In this document: positions 11,531 through 22,976 of the stretch, in pieces
Numbering within the stretch: position 1 is the first letter of the stretch
Layout of the letters: each line of letters opens with the position of its first letter
From: Haemaphysalis longicornis
Taxonomy: Eukaryota; Arthropoda; Arachnida; Ixodida; Ixodidae
Length of the DNA: 64,000 nt
Assembly (NCBI GenBank): GCA_013339765.2
Contig: CM023449.1
Location: 22,328,388-22,392,387, forward strand
Reading direction: 5' to 3'
The notes under the pieces: model-generated
What the model was told of the DNA's origin: nothing
The model's database searches: none
The model's input: the letters and a program-made list of their open reading frames with translations, nothing else
Translations under genes and position numbers: made by a program

Positions 11531-12189
11531 TGTGACATTCGGTCGTTGCCACAGGTGCCGCCGTTCGTACCATTCCAAGTGCATACAATGTCTTCCTTCG
11601 CGGGGACGAGCCCAAGCCGACCTTGGAGCTCCCGCAACGCTGGGGGAGGCGTCACGCACGCGCGGGGAGCGAGCAATGACCGGCCGGACCTGCTTTGTTC
11701 CCCAACGCGCCATCCCTTCCCTCCATGACGTCGGGAGCGAGACGGGGTCCCCTTCATTCGGCACCAAGCTATTCCGCCTGAGGAAGCCGCCGTAAGAGAA
11801 ATCTGATAGCGCTCTCCTGCATTCCGGTCCGAGATCGACGGGGAAGAACGCCGCTTCCTGCACCTTCGGCCAACACGGACCCAGCGGGCCCGCAGCTGCA
11901 CTCCGAGGTCACCTCCACAGACCAGCGGAGTACACGTTCCCCGGCTAGAGAGCTCCGGCGGGGAATGTGCGCCTCCATGCACCGGCGCGAGAGCGAAGGA
12001 TCTAGTCTCAACGGCCCGGAACCTGCCACCCGCCTGACACGCTTCTACCTGACCAGGAACCGGACGAGCGCCGACGCTACCCCGCCCTCGGGACCGGTGA
12101 GGGATAGCAGGCAGCGTTTAAACCCTTATTGAATAAATTTAACTGTTACCTGTTGATACCCGTTCGTGTATGTGTCTCTTTTCGTCACA
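11531..12189. mobile_element. possible solo LTR (weak)
   Basis: The segment starts TGTGACATTC and ends CTTTTCGTCACA, giving TGTGAC...GTCACA inverted ends of the TG...CA type, with an AATAAA about 55 bases before the right end. It sits between LINE fragments of opposite orientation. I could not find a matching 4-6 bp target duplication (left ATTC, right GGCAC), so recombination between two elements, or chance ends, is possible. The GC-rich inner part reads open on both strands without motifs. Confidence 0.3.
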
Positions 12190-13067
12190 GGCACTCGCCC
12201 GACAGCTGGAAGCAGACCCCCGGGTCCTCTACGTGGACGCCTCACTTCCCCAGCACAGCAGCAAAACAGTGGCCGCCGTCACGACCATCGACAAGCTGGT
12301 GACCAGCTCGTCGCTACGGACGACAGATGCCAGCCAAGCAGAAGAGATGGCCATCGTTCTCGCCCTCACGCACGGAGATGTGCATACGATCGTCACTGAT
12401 TCCAAGACGGCTTACGGCAACTACCGCAAGGGGATCGTCTCCCACGCGGCCATAGCAATTCTCGCAAAGCGCAGCCCACCGGGACGAGACGTAGAGCTCG
12501 TGTGGGTTCCGGCACACTCGACAGTGGAAGGCAGCGCCCTCGCCGACCACTACGCCCGCGAACTAGCAGACCGGGCCGAGGACGAGTCGGAGCTACCGCA
12601 ACCCAGTTACGAGCTACCGCGAGTTACCACCTGTACAGGAGCGCCAGGTGCAGGCTTCCCGTGCCGCACCAGCAACTTCGACCGCAAGCAACAAACCAAT
12701 AGTGCGCCGCGCACAAGCGGGTCACTGGCGCACCCAGCGTTAATTGAACAAATGTTCCCGCAGAACACGACCCCATCTGCCCGTCTGCAAAAAGGACGGA
12801 AGGCACCCTGCGGCACATACTGGCGGAGTGTACTGAGCTCAAGAATCCTCTACTTCCCTCCCCCTTCCCCTTCCCCCCCCTACCCGAGCGATGGGAGATC
12901 TGATGTCCAGCCCCGACCTGTCGACGCAACAAGAAGCTCGCGTCCAGGGGCCAGGAGCTATTGGACTCATATGGGACTCGTGACTAGGGTTTCCACCCCG
13001 TCTGACGCCTGCGAGCGTCACCTGAAATGGGCTCAGCGAAAGTTGTTTCTCTCTCTCTCTCTCTCTT
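12190..13067 (+). pseudogene. LINE ORF2 C-terminal part with RNase H domain, (CT)n tail
   Basis: One frame reads ALARQLEADPRVLYVDAS, then ASQAEEMAIVLAL, VTDSKTAYGNYRKGI, VELVWVPAHSTVEGSALAD and HYARELADRA. These carry the Asp, Glu, Asp and Asp of an RNase H domain as found in I/R1-type non-LTR elements. Near 12660 the frame shifts: a second frame gives a Cys/His tail (RTEGTLRHILAECTELKNP) and then a last piece SRGQELLDSYGTRD. The 3' end runs into a short (CT)n at 13047-13067, as in the LINEs at 31.0 and 33.1 kb. 5' truncated, inactive. Confidence 0.75.
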
Positions 13068-13600
13068 TCGTCTCCCAACTCTGCGTGGACCCACCCTAAC
13101 GGGAAACAGTGACCAGCCCGTTTTGGGGTCGTCCCAATTCTATCTTTATGAATAGCCAGGCCTCCTCGTAGTTGTTTTTAAGCTTCCTCTTTTCTTCGGC
13201 GTTTCCTCAATCTTTGCCATGTTGGGGGCATGGATGTCCCTAATTTTCCTTCTGTTATTCCAATTTGGCAGCTTTTCCAATACATTTTGATCCCCTGTTC
13301 TGACACTTCATATTTTGCGTTTCGCAATAATTTTGTTCGTTTATTACGATAGTCTTCCAAGTTTATTTACCATATTCTGCTGCTTCTACAACTACTGCTT
13401 CTACGATTACCGTCATTGGGCTGTCCTTAATCATGTCCACACTCTATTAGTTGGTCTGGATTAACACGCGAATCTATTCTAAGGGTTAGTTTTTAACTCA
13501 TGGGTGGTGTTACTACTAAACTACTAGAAAGCAAACTAAGCGCCTTACTAAACAACTAAAGCAAACAAACACCTCACTAAACAACTAGAAGGCGAAGCTT
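13068..13600. other. intergenic, no gene seen
   Basis: T-rich sequence after the LINE tail, with short repeated 'ACTAAACAACTA' words near 13.51-13.6 kb. No gene recognised. Confidence 0.4.
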
Positions 13601-13955
13601 AGGTCTGCTCAACGGGCCATGGAACGAATAACGTTAGGAGCAACACTCAGCGACAGGAAACAAGCTACCTGGATCAGAGAACAAACAGAGTAGAAGATAT
13701 AGTTCAAATAAAGAAAAAAAAAATACCTGGGCTGGCCATGTAGGGAGACGAACCGACAACTGGTAGACAATTGGGGTAAGAAAGTGGATACAAAAAGGTG
13801 GGTCTAGAGGAAGGGGAAGGGCAATAATCCGATGGAGGGATGAAATAAAAAAATTTGGAGGTAAACTGTGCACTCGAGAAGCGCAGGGCAGGAGTGTTTG
13901 GAGGACAACGGGAAAGGCCTTAGTCCCGCATGCAGTGGATCTGAATAGGCTACTG
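13601..13955 (+). pseudogene. LINE ORF C-terminal tail (RTE / craniofacial-development-protein-2-like type)
   Basis: Across several frames the plus strand reads AQRAMERITLGATLSDRKQ, ATWIREQTE, then KKKNTWAGHVGRRTDN, RGRAIIRWRDEI and a terminal PHAVDLN. This matches the known tail 'QRAMERxMLGxxLxDRxxNxWIRxxT...WAGHVxRxxDxRW' of RTE-type LINE ORFs that are often annotated as craniofacial development protein 2-like. It ends in ATT/ATG-rich simple repeat. Broken by stops and frame changes. Confidence 0.7.
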
Positions 13956-14129
13956 CTGCTGATTATTATTACGATGATGATGATTATGATAACGATGGTG
14001 ATAATTTTTTACTTCTGCGCTTTTGCTTGAACTGACTGCAAGTAGGGTTTTCTACTTTTGATAGTTTCATCCTTTCTCTTTTTGAGACCTAGACTTATCC
14101 TTGCTATAGCAAAATATTCAGTACAGCCT

Positions 14130-14295
14130 TTTAGCACCTTAAAGGGTGTAAAAAAGTAAGAGTTACACCCCCTAAAATTGTGGCACCCTCATGATTGGGT
14201 GCCGGAGCAATGTTTCGGTCCTTAAAAGGTGCACAAAGGGCGTAAAATGTTGAATGCACCCTTTCGGCACCCTTTAGGGTGCAAAAATGTTTAGT
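14130..14295. repeat. short foldback repeat built on CACCCTTT / AAAGGGTG words
   Basis: Within about 165 bases the words CACCTTAAAGGGTG, GGTGCACAAAGGG, TGCACCCTTTCGGCACC and CTTTAGGGTGC occur on both strands, so the segment can fold on itself several ways. It resembles an eroded MITE, but I cannot define terminal inverted repeats or a target duplication. Confidence 0.4.
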
Positions 14296-14521
14296 GTGTA
14301 CTTACCTACCGTCGAACGCTGCTGTTGACCTTGACCAGCAGCTCTACGTCCCTCCAAATACCTGGATGGTCTCTAAAAGTGAAGTCGATTTTCTTTTTCG
14401 TTAGACCAGTGGAGCTTTTCAATGCCCATTTACAGACTGATCTATCCATTACTATCACGTTATCATCAGTGCGCCATCGTGAACCGCGATGTTCCCTTAT
14501 TCATTGCTGATTCGACATTCT

Positions 14522-14806
14522 CGTTGAAACTGGTTACGACCTCGTCATCGTAGCTATAGATGATGGTGCACAAGTTTGTTCTATCTCTATCACGAGTTTC
14601 GCATAAACACAATGACTGAAACCTTGTTGCAATGTTGAAGAATTCATCCGCATTCTCTTAACTCGACCAACGAGACAAGCAAGCGGGAAATGCTTTACAG
14701 CTGCGAGTACACAACGATCAGATAGCGTTAACTAGAAAAAAAGCTGGTAAAACCGGCCCGTGCTAAACTGTACAGATGGTCTTTTCGGCACATGCCACGA
14801 TAATTG
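14522..14806. repeat. duplicated block R3, copy 1
   Basis: Matches 16776-17061 over nearly its whole length: shared words include CTCATCATCGTAGCTATAGA, ACGAGACAAGCAAGCGGGAA, GATCAGATAGCGTTAACTA and TTTTCGGCACATGCCACGAT. The two copies are about 2.25 kb apart in the same orientation. No coding potential. Origin not recognised; it could be a dispersed repeat or a local duplication. Confidence 0.7.
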
Positions 14807-16775
14807 GCGGTGAGCGCGAACACAGGCGGCGCTGCGAAGCGCGCCTCCGTGACGTCAGCTTAGGGATTCTCGCATTTGTCGTCTGCTTCACTCAGGATCG
14901 CTCTCCCTTCTGTTTCTTCGCGCTCGGTCAACGTCTGATGCTTGTCCGCACCAGAATTGGCGTGTGGGTAACTTTTTATCATAATAATAGGGATAAAATC
15001 GCATACACTAGCTCACGGTGTCAATTAAAGTATAGTTTTGGATACCGCTACGGGAGAAACATTGCCGGCGGCACCCCATTCTTTGCGAAGCCGGTCCTGT
15101 GCGGAGCGTGAAGAGTCGGAGCTAGGCGTCAGCTTCTCATGTAAGCATTCGAACAAAAGGAACAGTCAGCTGCTAATAACTGACAACAGCGAAAATGGAA
15201 GACCAAAACAAATTCTAGGCTTTCAGGGCTGTCGGCTTTGGCAGAAGGCATCACGATTCCCGGTAATCATATGTGAGGTAAAACAGTTTTTGTAACCTTG
15301 CCGAACGCTCGAACGCGTTTTGTCACATCACTTTACGTTGTCAAGGCATGAAAGTTTGCCGACATGCACTATAGACTGCAAAAACTGTAGATTGAGTTCC
15401 AAATAACCCAGTGTGTATATACGCGCGTGCTGATTCTATACCAGGCATCTAACCAGTATGGAGGTTTATTGAGCAAAACGAGTCACGTCTTCGTTAAATT
15501 TATAGTAACACATATATGTTTGTTAAGACCTGGAGGGATATTTCGGAACATTTTGCACAGCCATATCTTCCCGATATTCGGATATGCGTTGTAGGAAAAC
15601 TGCACTCAAGAGGAGGAGGAGGAGTAACAGGAGGAGGGGAAAACTCTGTTTAACAATTAAATCGATCTGGTTAGTGGGCCGGCCCCCTCAGTGCAGGACA
15701 AGAGCGTAAAAGTAATTTCCTTCAAATCATAGAACGACATCCCGAATAGAATAGGATTTGTTCTTCGCGCCTGGAAGGGTTGAAAACCAATAAAGAGCTA
15801 CGTGGAATTCTTCTTCGGTTCCGAGTCTTGTAATATATGCAGGTATACTATTTATTACGTTAGTTAGCGAGTATATCATGCCTTCAACGCCGTAATCATG
15901 TCATCATTGTTCGAGTTGAGAGTCAGTTTGTTATGATAACGATATAATTACGATAGAAATTCGGAGCGCAAAAGCCGCCTTCGAGTACTGTGGACCACGT
16001 TGTTTAGGGCGCGATCGCGGTGGCGTAGCACAAACCTTCTCATTGTATTTGCATGTGAATAAACAAAGCACGCTGCGGATATGCACCTTCTTGCACGCAG
16101 CCGTAATGAAAGCCAATTTGTGAAGAAGGGAATGTATGCCATACAAAATGAAGGAAATATCCACACGACCTTTGTGAGGCCCCCAAACATCCCGAAACCT
16201 CCTAATAAGAAGTTGGTGACGGCGCAGAAAAATTAATGCGTTGGGCAGAAAAAAAAAAGCAAGAAACATTAATCCAATACAAGACAACAACGAAAGAAAC
16301 AGAAGAAAACCGCTTTATTTCCTGCTGTGCGATGAGCGTGTAGAGGCCGCTGCTTGGTACGTAGTATTAGACTGTTGAGTCTTCATAGGAGAATCTCAAA
16401 AATACTGCAGGGAAGCCTACGCATTTTGAATACTTATCGAGAAGCTCTGATCGCTGATCCTCGCGAATAAGCAAGAAAGGACGAGTTACACACGATCTTC
16501 TGACCGATACTCTGAAGAAAGTTGTTCTCTATCTCTTCGTGTCTTGCAAACTTGTGGGGGATACAGCTTCAAATTATTCAGATGCGTCAGAAGCTGGCAA
16601 AATAACTGAGTCGCTAGAAATATGCTTTTTAACGCACTACAGCAACGAAGCGGGCGATTTCTAGCCCAGGCACTGTTGCCCCTCACAAGCGGAGTGTAGC
16701 AGACGACAGCGGCGCGAATCCCTAAGCCGACGTCAGAGCCAGGGGGCGCCACTCAAAGATCTCACCGCCAATACT
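14807..16775. other. intergenic, no gene seen (possible LINE 3' end near 15.6 kb)
   Basis: Around 15606-15700 the minus strand reads like a LINE 3' end finishing in a CCT-rich tail (TTTAATTGTTAAACAGAG then CCTCCTCCTG), but there is no coding part to confirm it. A 119-codon minus-strand frame at 15.9-16.3 kb has no recognisable motif. Nothing else stands out. Confidence 0.35.
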
Positions 16776-17061
16776 AGTTGAAACCTTTTGCGACCTCATC
16801 ATCGTAGCTATAGATGTTGGTGCATAAGTGTGTTCTATCTGTATTACGTGTTTGGCATAAACACAATGACGGGTACCTTTTTGCAATGCTGAAGAATTCA
16901 TGCCCATTCTCTTAACTCGAACAACGAGACAAGCAAGCGGGAAACGCTTTACAGCTGGGAGTACACATCGATCAGATAGCGTTAACTAAAAAAAAAACTG
17001 GTAAAAACAGGCGCGTGCTGAACTGTACAGATGGCCTTTTCGGCACATGCCACGATAACAT
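16776..17061. repeat. duplicated block R3, copy 2
   Basis: Second copy of the block at 14522-14806, with scattered substitutions (for example ACTAGAAAAAAAGC there versus ACTAAAAAAAAAAC here). Both end at the CATGCCACGATAA word; beyond it the flanks differ. Confidence 0.7.
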
Positions 17062-18316
17062 TCGCGTAGAGGTACAAATCCGTTGACTTGCCGTGCTAGA
17101 TGCTCCATATTAATTTCCACCCCGACTGGCGTGCGTGAAGGAGGCCCAAGGGCCCCTGCCCCACCCAAAACATTGGACAACGCCACGTACTCCATTTCAT
17201 GGAACTAACATTTGGCTCTGCCTGTGACTAAATAACGACATCCGATAATTTCTAGTTCTGCCTCAAGTGATGCTCCAAGCTTAGACGGCTTCGACGCCTG
17301 CTTTCACCACGGCGATAAGAGAATCGGCAAAGTGAAATCGAAGGAAACAATAAGAAGATCGTGTATAGAACGCCCTTTCCACCGCTTCTAAGTTTGAACT
17401 GATTATTTGTTCTTTTTTTATTTTCTTGTTCGTCCTTATTGTGTTTTCCCTCTGTTTCTTCTTCCTCCGAGGAGGGGAGGTGAGGAGGGGATGTGTCTTA
17501 CCTTTTTTGAAATTAAATCTTGCGTATGTCCACTGTACGATCCCTCACCTCTTTGTAGGACCAAATAATATGATGCGCAACGGGGATTGTATATTTAATT
17601 TTGCATCTAGACCTAGCTGCATGCACGTACGGCAGACGTTCCAACCCGCGACCATGTGCTGTGCAAGGGAGCACATGTCTTAGTTACGCAAGCAAAGCAT
17701 CTAAATTGTGAACGGCATATTCCACCGATACTTCACGATCACCAAAAAGTTCACGCCCTTCCATACGACAACATTATGAGGCGATACGTTTAAAGGTGCA
17801 ACTAGCTGCTCGCCACAAGCTTCGATTATGAGAAGGGTTGAAACATCGCCGGGCTGGAGGGTCTACGCGTCCAGTAGAGAGCTTGATACGCGATTTTGGT
17901 TAGGCACCTAAATCCCCCCAAGAAGATATATTACTTCTCGGCAGCAGAAATAGCCAATTTTCCGGCCGACTGCTGCAAATCAAAGAACAAAAGATGACAC
18001 TCGAACGTCTATAAGGCCCATAGTTGGCTTTGCATCTGGTACACGTTTGCATTCGTGCATGGTAAAATGTTTCTTTTTCATGCTGTGTCGAGGAGTCCCT
18101 CGTCATTGTTTATGGCTGAGCAGCGGGGGTTCTCAAGGGTTCCGAGATGACATTTCAACACGACTGCGGTTGAAACTGCGCCAGCTGCACCTTGATCAAA
18201 CAAAGAAAAGTGGAGGGATGAGGGTATTGCTAGGAGGAGTCGAAGAGAGCATTGTTAGAGACACATCCGTTCTCCAACCCTTCCGCAGGCACATTTAGCG
18301 CATTTGCCGCTCAGGC
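17062..18316. other. intergenic upstream of the second GILT-like copy
   Basis: No gene or element recognised. The last few hundred bases precede an ATG followed by a good signal peptide and may include the promoter or 5' UTR of that gene, but no core promoter motif is clear. Confidence 0.4.
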
Positions 18317-19521
18317 ATGGAGTGTATTCGTGGCACCACTCTGTTAGGGTTGTGCGTGGTATTGTTTGTTTGTGCGTGGTATGTCCCTACGAGTGCTCGC
18401 GAGATCAAGGCAATGAGCTTGCTTCACAACGACATCGATGACCACATAGACCACATCATGGACCATGATGACATGAATTTCAATCATATTAAAACGAAAC
18501 CTCATATTAACCCGTTGAAGTTTAAACCGAAGAAACCCAGTAAAGAAAAGAAGGCCAAGAAAATGCAGAAGAGCCGGGAGACGTCGACGACTACCTCGAC
18601 AACTACGTCGACAACTACTACGACGACTACTACGACAACTACGACAACTACGACGGAAGCCGCTACTACTACTACGGAAGCGACGACTACGACCACAGTC
18701 GCAAAATCAACGAAGCCAGAAGCGAACGACCACTTACGCCGAAGCCCGACGATGCCTGCCGTAAAAGCAAGAAAGCACCGACCACCACCAGTAACGCCAC
18801 CAGCTCAACCACTTCTCTCACGATGCCCAACGACATCAACTTCAAACGCCGATGACTGTAGAGGGAACGACTAAAATCGAGATCGAGAACGTTACGAACG
18901 TCACTTCTGGAGTTTACGCGAACACCGCAACGCCTGAAGGAACAGCGGCACGCCCAACGACCATTACTGCGCTCGCCGTGCGCAACGACCACAGTGCCAA
19001 AGTCGATATCCTACAATCTGTTCGTCAAGAAGGTCACGGTCCACATCGTTACGAATCCCTCTGCCCTTCAAGCCGGAAATTCATCGTCTCGCAGCTTCTG
19101 CCGAACGTACCAGCAACCTGCGCGACCACATGCACCTGGTCCTGCTGCCCTTCGGCAACAGCACGGGTGAGCAAGACGCGAACTGTGAACCCCAACTTCA
19201 TCTGTCCGCGTGGGTCCGCGGAGTGTCGCAGCAACATGATCGAGACGGTGCATCATCCGGAGCGTACGTGAGACCCTCACCGCGGTGCATATCATAGCCG
19301 GCATGTCGCGGAGTGGAGCGCCACACCGCGTCGCTCGACGTTGCGTCGAGAAGAAGGGTTTGGAGTGGCACCTCATGGAACGTTGCGTCACCACGAGCGG
19401 GAAGGAGTACATGCTCGACATGGCCAAGAAGACGTGGCAGATCAAGAAGACCGTGGGCCACGTTCCGCTGGTCGTGATCGAAGGGGAGAAGATCTACACT
19501 AAGGAGGCGCAGCGGGACTGA
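18317..19521 (+). pseudogene. GILT-like gene copy 2 with signal peptide and Thr-rich mucin-like linker, frameshifted
   Basis: The ATG at 18317 opens a typical signal peptide (TTLLGLCVVLFVCAWYVPTSA). Next come an Asp/His-rich patch (DDHIDHIMDHDDMNFNH), a Lys-rich stretch, and an (ACT/ACG)n-encoded Thr-rich segment with STT repeats, likely O-glycosylated. After frame changes the GILT core appears: YESLCPSSRKFIVSQLLP, an alternative-frame LRDHMHLVLLPFGNSTGE, FICPRGSAECRSNMIET (the conserved Cys-rich signature region), then VHIIAGMSRS, GLEWHLMERCV and VPLVVIEGEKIY, ending at a TGA. The usual CxxC reads CPSS, so only one active-site Cys is present. A family member would act in the secretory or lysosomal route. 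At least four frame changes (about 18.72, 18.85, 19.06 and 19.11-19.28 kb) break it. Decayed copy or indel-ridden assembly. Confidence 0.65.
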
Positions 19522-19599
19522 TCGGAGTCATATGCAGGATAATTCCGCTTATTCGCATATGCGCCAAGAGGCGCTAGTGAGCCGCAAGTGAGATTATTC

Positions 19600-20108
19600 G
19601 CACGAGAGCCGGCGTTCGCAGCTGAGGTGAAAGCAATCCATCGTTTTCAGGAAGGTACCACCATAACTGAAATTCGAAAACAGCGCAAAAGAGGGGACAA
19701 GAAATGACGACACATCGGCGCTGAGTGCTTCTTTGCTGCCACGAGTGCGTTTTTGCTGCCTGCCTGCCCTCCATAGTTTCGGTTTCCAAGCTTGTTGGTA
19801 ACGCAAGCACCAACTGGTTTGGATGAGTGAAAGAATTGTAGACAGCACTGCTATTTCCTCTACCACGCCCCTCCGTAGTTTCGGCTCTCAAACTTGTGGA
19901 TAACGCAGCCGCCATTTTCTCTTCCAAGGCATGAGACTGGTTCAGGTATGGCCGTTCATCAACGGGCAATACGGGGAAATTATAATATGTAGAAACAGAA
20001 AAATGCTGAAAGCTAAACTATAGCTGACCATGCTCGCGCAGAATAGTTGAAGGCGCACGACACAAGGGGAAGGGAAAGCTAGCTTCACTTCATGGGGCGT
20101 CTAGATCA
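19600..20108. repeat. direct repeat R4, copy 1
   Basis: Shares with 20555-20957 the words AACTGGTTTGGA, GAAAGAATTGTAGACAGCAC, AACGCAGCCGCCATTTTCTC and CATGGGGCGTCTAGAT. On the minus strand it gives a 131-codon frame containing a near-tandem pair (ALSTSLRAETTEGRGRGN and ALPTSLETETMEGRQAA), showing that the unit is itself internally duplicated. I regard it as a transposon-like repeat, not a gene. Confidence 0.65.
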
Positions 20109-20110
20109 TA

Positions 20111-20552
20111 GAGTTTCATACTAATATACACTAAAGGGAAATCTGGCGCCACTGTCTAGGGTAGCCGTCTTTCAGCGAGCGTTCCGTCATGTACCGGGCA
20201 GGCACGTTCCACTTGTCCTTGCACGTGTCTCATGAAAGGCTGAAAAGTTGGCTCGGGATGCAAAAAAGCAACACTAGTTACTGTAGAAAGGTTCGGCAAA
20301 TTTGTTTGTTATTATAAAATTGAACCTTCAAAAAGAATTAATTTGGCACTAATTATGTAGAAGCTTCATGCACGATGAACAAGAAAAAAAAATTTACCCT
20401 GTTTGGTGATTTTGTCTTCGAGACAAAAGAGGAGCCATATGGCTAGCTAAGCCAAGTAGGCGACGAACGTCGCTAGCGGCAATGGCGCCGCCTACGGCAG
20501 CCCCGCGACTTGCAGTGACAGATTCCCTCTAGTATATATGAGTATGAAACTC
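20111..20552. mobile_element. TA-flanked MITE with about 35 bp terminal inverted repeats
   Basis: The left end GAGTTTCATACTAATATA and the right end TATATGAGTATGAAACTC are inverted repeats that extend inward through AGGGAAATCTG / CAGATTCCCT. TA dinucleotides flank both ends (20109-20110 and 20553-20554), as for Tc1/mariner-type insertions. It is 442 bp long with no transposase frame, so non-autonomous. It lies exactly between the two copies of repeat R4. Confidence 0.75.
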
Positions 20553-20554
20553 TA

Positions 20555-20957
20555 CTGGATACTCGGACGCATGCTCACCTGTGATTCTTTGCTGGCCTGT
20601 CTGCCTCTGCAATGGTTTCGGTTTCCAAACTTGTTGATAACGCAAGTACCAACTGGTTTGGACGAGTGAAAGAATTGTAGACAGCACTGACTGCTATTTC
20701 CTCTACCACACCTCTCCATAGTTTCTGCTCTTAAACTTGTGGACAACGCAGCCGCCATTTTCTCTTCGAAGGCATGAGACGGTTCAGGTATGGCCGTTCA
20801 CGACGGGGGCAATCAAGGAAAATTATAATTTGTGGAACATAAAAATGCTGAATGCTAAACAATAGCCGAGCATGCTCATGCAGAGTAGTTGAAGGCGGGT
20901 CGGCGTAGGGCAAAGGGGGAGGGAAGCTAGCTGCATTCCATGGGGCGTCTAGATAAC
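20555..20957. repeat. direct repeat R4, copy 2
   Basis: Second copy, starting just after the MITE. It lacks the first 100 bases of copy 1 and ends at the shared CATGGGGCGTCTAGAT word. The pair may be a tandem duplication split by the MITE insertion. Confidence 0.65.
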
Positions 20958-21301
20958 GTCGCAAGCACATCGCGCAGGGCACAAGGAAGGGCTAATCTGG
21001 CGGCTTCTGGTGGCGGGAGAAAAAACTGCACGGACGCCGCGATCGGCATTTCGCCTGGTCGCAAACAACCTCGCTTATACTCCACCAGGTGCCGCTATCA
21101 TCTCGTTCCCCAATCCAGCTGCGAAGCTTCGTAGCCGCGCAGTGTTCATTGCGAAACTATCTTGTCGCTCCCTCGCACCCTCTGCAATGGCCGTTTCGCC
21201 TTAACATATTGTTTCCCCGTGTTGAAGCATTATTTCGGCGTGGGAACATGTTAGTAACATTAGGCAGTGTGGCGATGAAAACACACGGTGTTGAAAGCTA
21301 A

Positions 21302-21440
21302 GTTTTATTTATTTATTTATTTACAGGTACTCACAGGGCCGAAGCATTACAGAGGGAGTGGGTTTTAAGATCCCGCACAAGTACAGCTTACAGTGCATGT
21401 CAAGCAAACATACAAAACATACAAAAAAAGTTTCAAGTAT
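21302..21440 (-). mobile_element. LINE 3' end with (TAAA)n tail
   Basis: On the minus strand the sequence reads CTTCGGCCCTGTGAGTACC then TGTAAATAAATAAATAAAT, a non-LTR element 3' UTR ending in a (TAAA)n tail. No coding part is recognisable upstream (21440-21740 plus-strand coordinates), so the element is a short 5'-truncated insert. Class inferred from the tail. Confidence 0.5.
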
Positions 21441-21745
21441 ATTGTACACTTCTACACTTTAAAGAAATAAGCCATGCAGGGCCGTACGCAAGATTTTGCA
21501 CCTCCCGTGTTGGAATTGGCATACAAAATGACGGGGAAAAAATGCCGGATGTCAACAAAATGCATGCCAACTGAGTAATGCCAGAATTGGGTTTCTTGCG
21601 TTGGTTTATTGACAGGGGGGCCCACAAAAAATGATTATCCTAATAATTTGTCAAGCACACACACACGCACAATTAAGGTGCGTCCGACAACATTGGTAAG
21701 CGAAATGACAATGGCAATACATTTAGATAAGAAAAACATAGGGGA

Positions 21746-21900
21746 ATGAATGAAGGAGAACAGACTTTATTTAACCCATAAAGGTCTTCGGGTGATCAAC
21801 CTCGGCTGGCCCCTTACATCCGGGGTCGAATCGGTCCTGCAGGCCGTCGAATTGAAGAGCAGTTGCTAACAATAAACCAAAGCAGATCACAGTTAAATAG
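21746..21900 (-). mobile_element. LINE 3' end with (ATTC)n tail
   Basis: On the minus strand ACCTTTATGGGTTAAATAA is followed by AGTCTGTTCTCCTTCATTC, a polyadenylation-like AATAAA plus a short (ATTC)n tail. Only the 3' UTR is present. Confidence 0.45.
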
Positions 21901-22119
21901 CCGCAAGACATGTAAAAGATTTACGAAAATACATTTACGGGTGTTTCTTAGGCGTTGCAGCGTAAACTTCATACGTAAATGGATTCAATATTCTGGAAAA
22001 TATACTATCGTCTTCTCAAAGTAAGAGGCACTCCGTACAGCGTTGCTCTATCTATGAAACGAGAGCAGTAACACCGCTCAATTTATAAATAGTTAGAATA
22101 AACGACTAAGTTTTCCATA

Positions 22120-22976
22120 CAGTCAAACCTGGATATAATGACAAAAATTTGCCCTTTTTTGTTACATGCAGGTTTTCGTTGCATGAAGGTTTAGAGTTAA
22201 GGCACGCGTGAATGAAGCAGAAGCAAAACCAAAATGCAAGACATCAGTGACGGTGAACTAACCGTTGACAAATATATATCACAGTGAAAAGCGGCCTGAT
22301 TTCCGCCTGCTGCTTTCCAATGACCTTGTCACTTCACGGCCTTCCAAATAAGCAAGGTCACTTACCCCCTTGTTAGCAAACGTAACTTAAGTATCACTTT
22401 TGTCTTCTGACACTTTTTGATGCGTTAACGCGTTTTAAGGACCAAACGTATGCTGAAAGAACGTGTTTTCGCAAACTTGGCGCTTTTTTTCGCACTCAAA
22501 ATCGGTGAGCGTGCCAGCTGGGATACTTTACCGGGTGGTGACGGCGGTGGACGGCGGTGATGGCGGAGACAGCATTTAAAATTTGCGAGCTTGTCTTGAA
22601 AAGACAAATATTTCCGTTTTCAGGCAGCAGGACTCACCACCCACGAACCCTCCACAGTGGAGACGCGCGAATACACGCCGACTAGCAGCACCTAATTGAC
22701 ACCGCACTCACACGTGATACGTGCGGCAGGTTGCGAAGCGGGCGAAATTAGCTAAATTAGTACATTTGTCCAGCCGATTTTTTCAGGAAAAGTGCAAGAA
22801 ACCTCGAGTCATCAGCGTAGCAAATTCGTTACGTCAAGGTTAACCGTCGCAACGCCTTCGTTACAAGAGATCAGCAAACAAACTGGCTTCAATGGGGATG
22901 GCAATGGGGAATTGGAAAACTTCGCTAAATCCAGGAATTCGTTACATACGAGGTTCGTTACATCCAGATTTAACTG
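22120..22976. mobile_element. mariner/pogo-type DNA transposon remnant (no transposase)
   Basis: The left end CAGTCAAACCTGGATATAA pairs with the right end, whose reverse complement is CAGTTAAATCTGGATGTAA. The CAGT...AACCT...TATAACGAA-like ends are known from pogo/Tigger-type Tc1/mariner elements. A TA precedes the left end; on the right it is CA, probably mutated. Near the right end the end-like word TTCGTTACATxC occurs several times. About 857 bp, non-coding. Confidence 0.65.

Noticed and set aside
18502..18696. Minus-strand frame of Val-rich repeats
   Set aside because: It is the antisense of the Thr-rich (ACT/ACG)n segment of the GILT-like gene.
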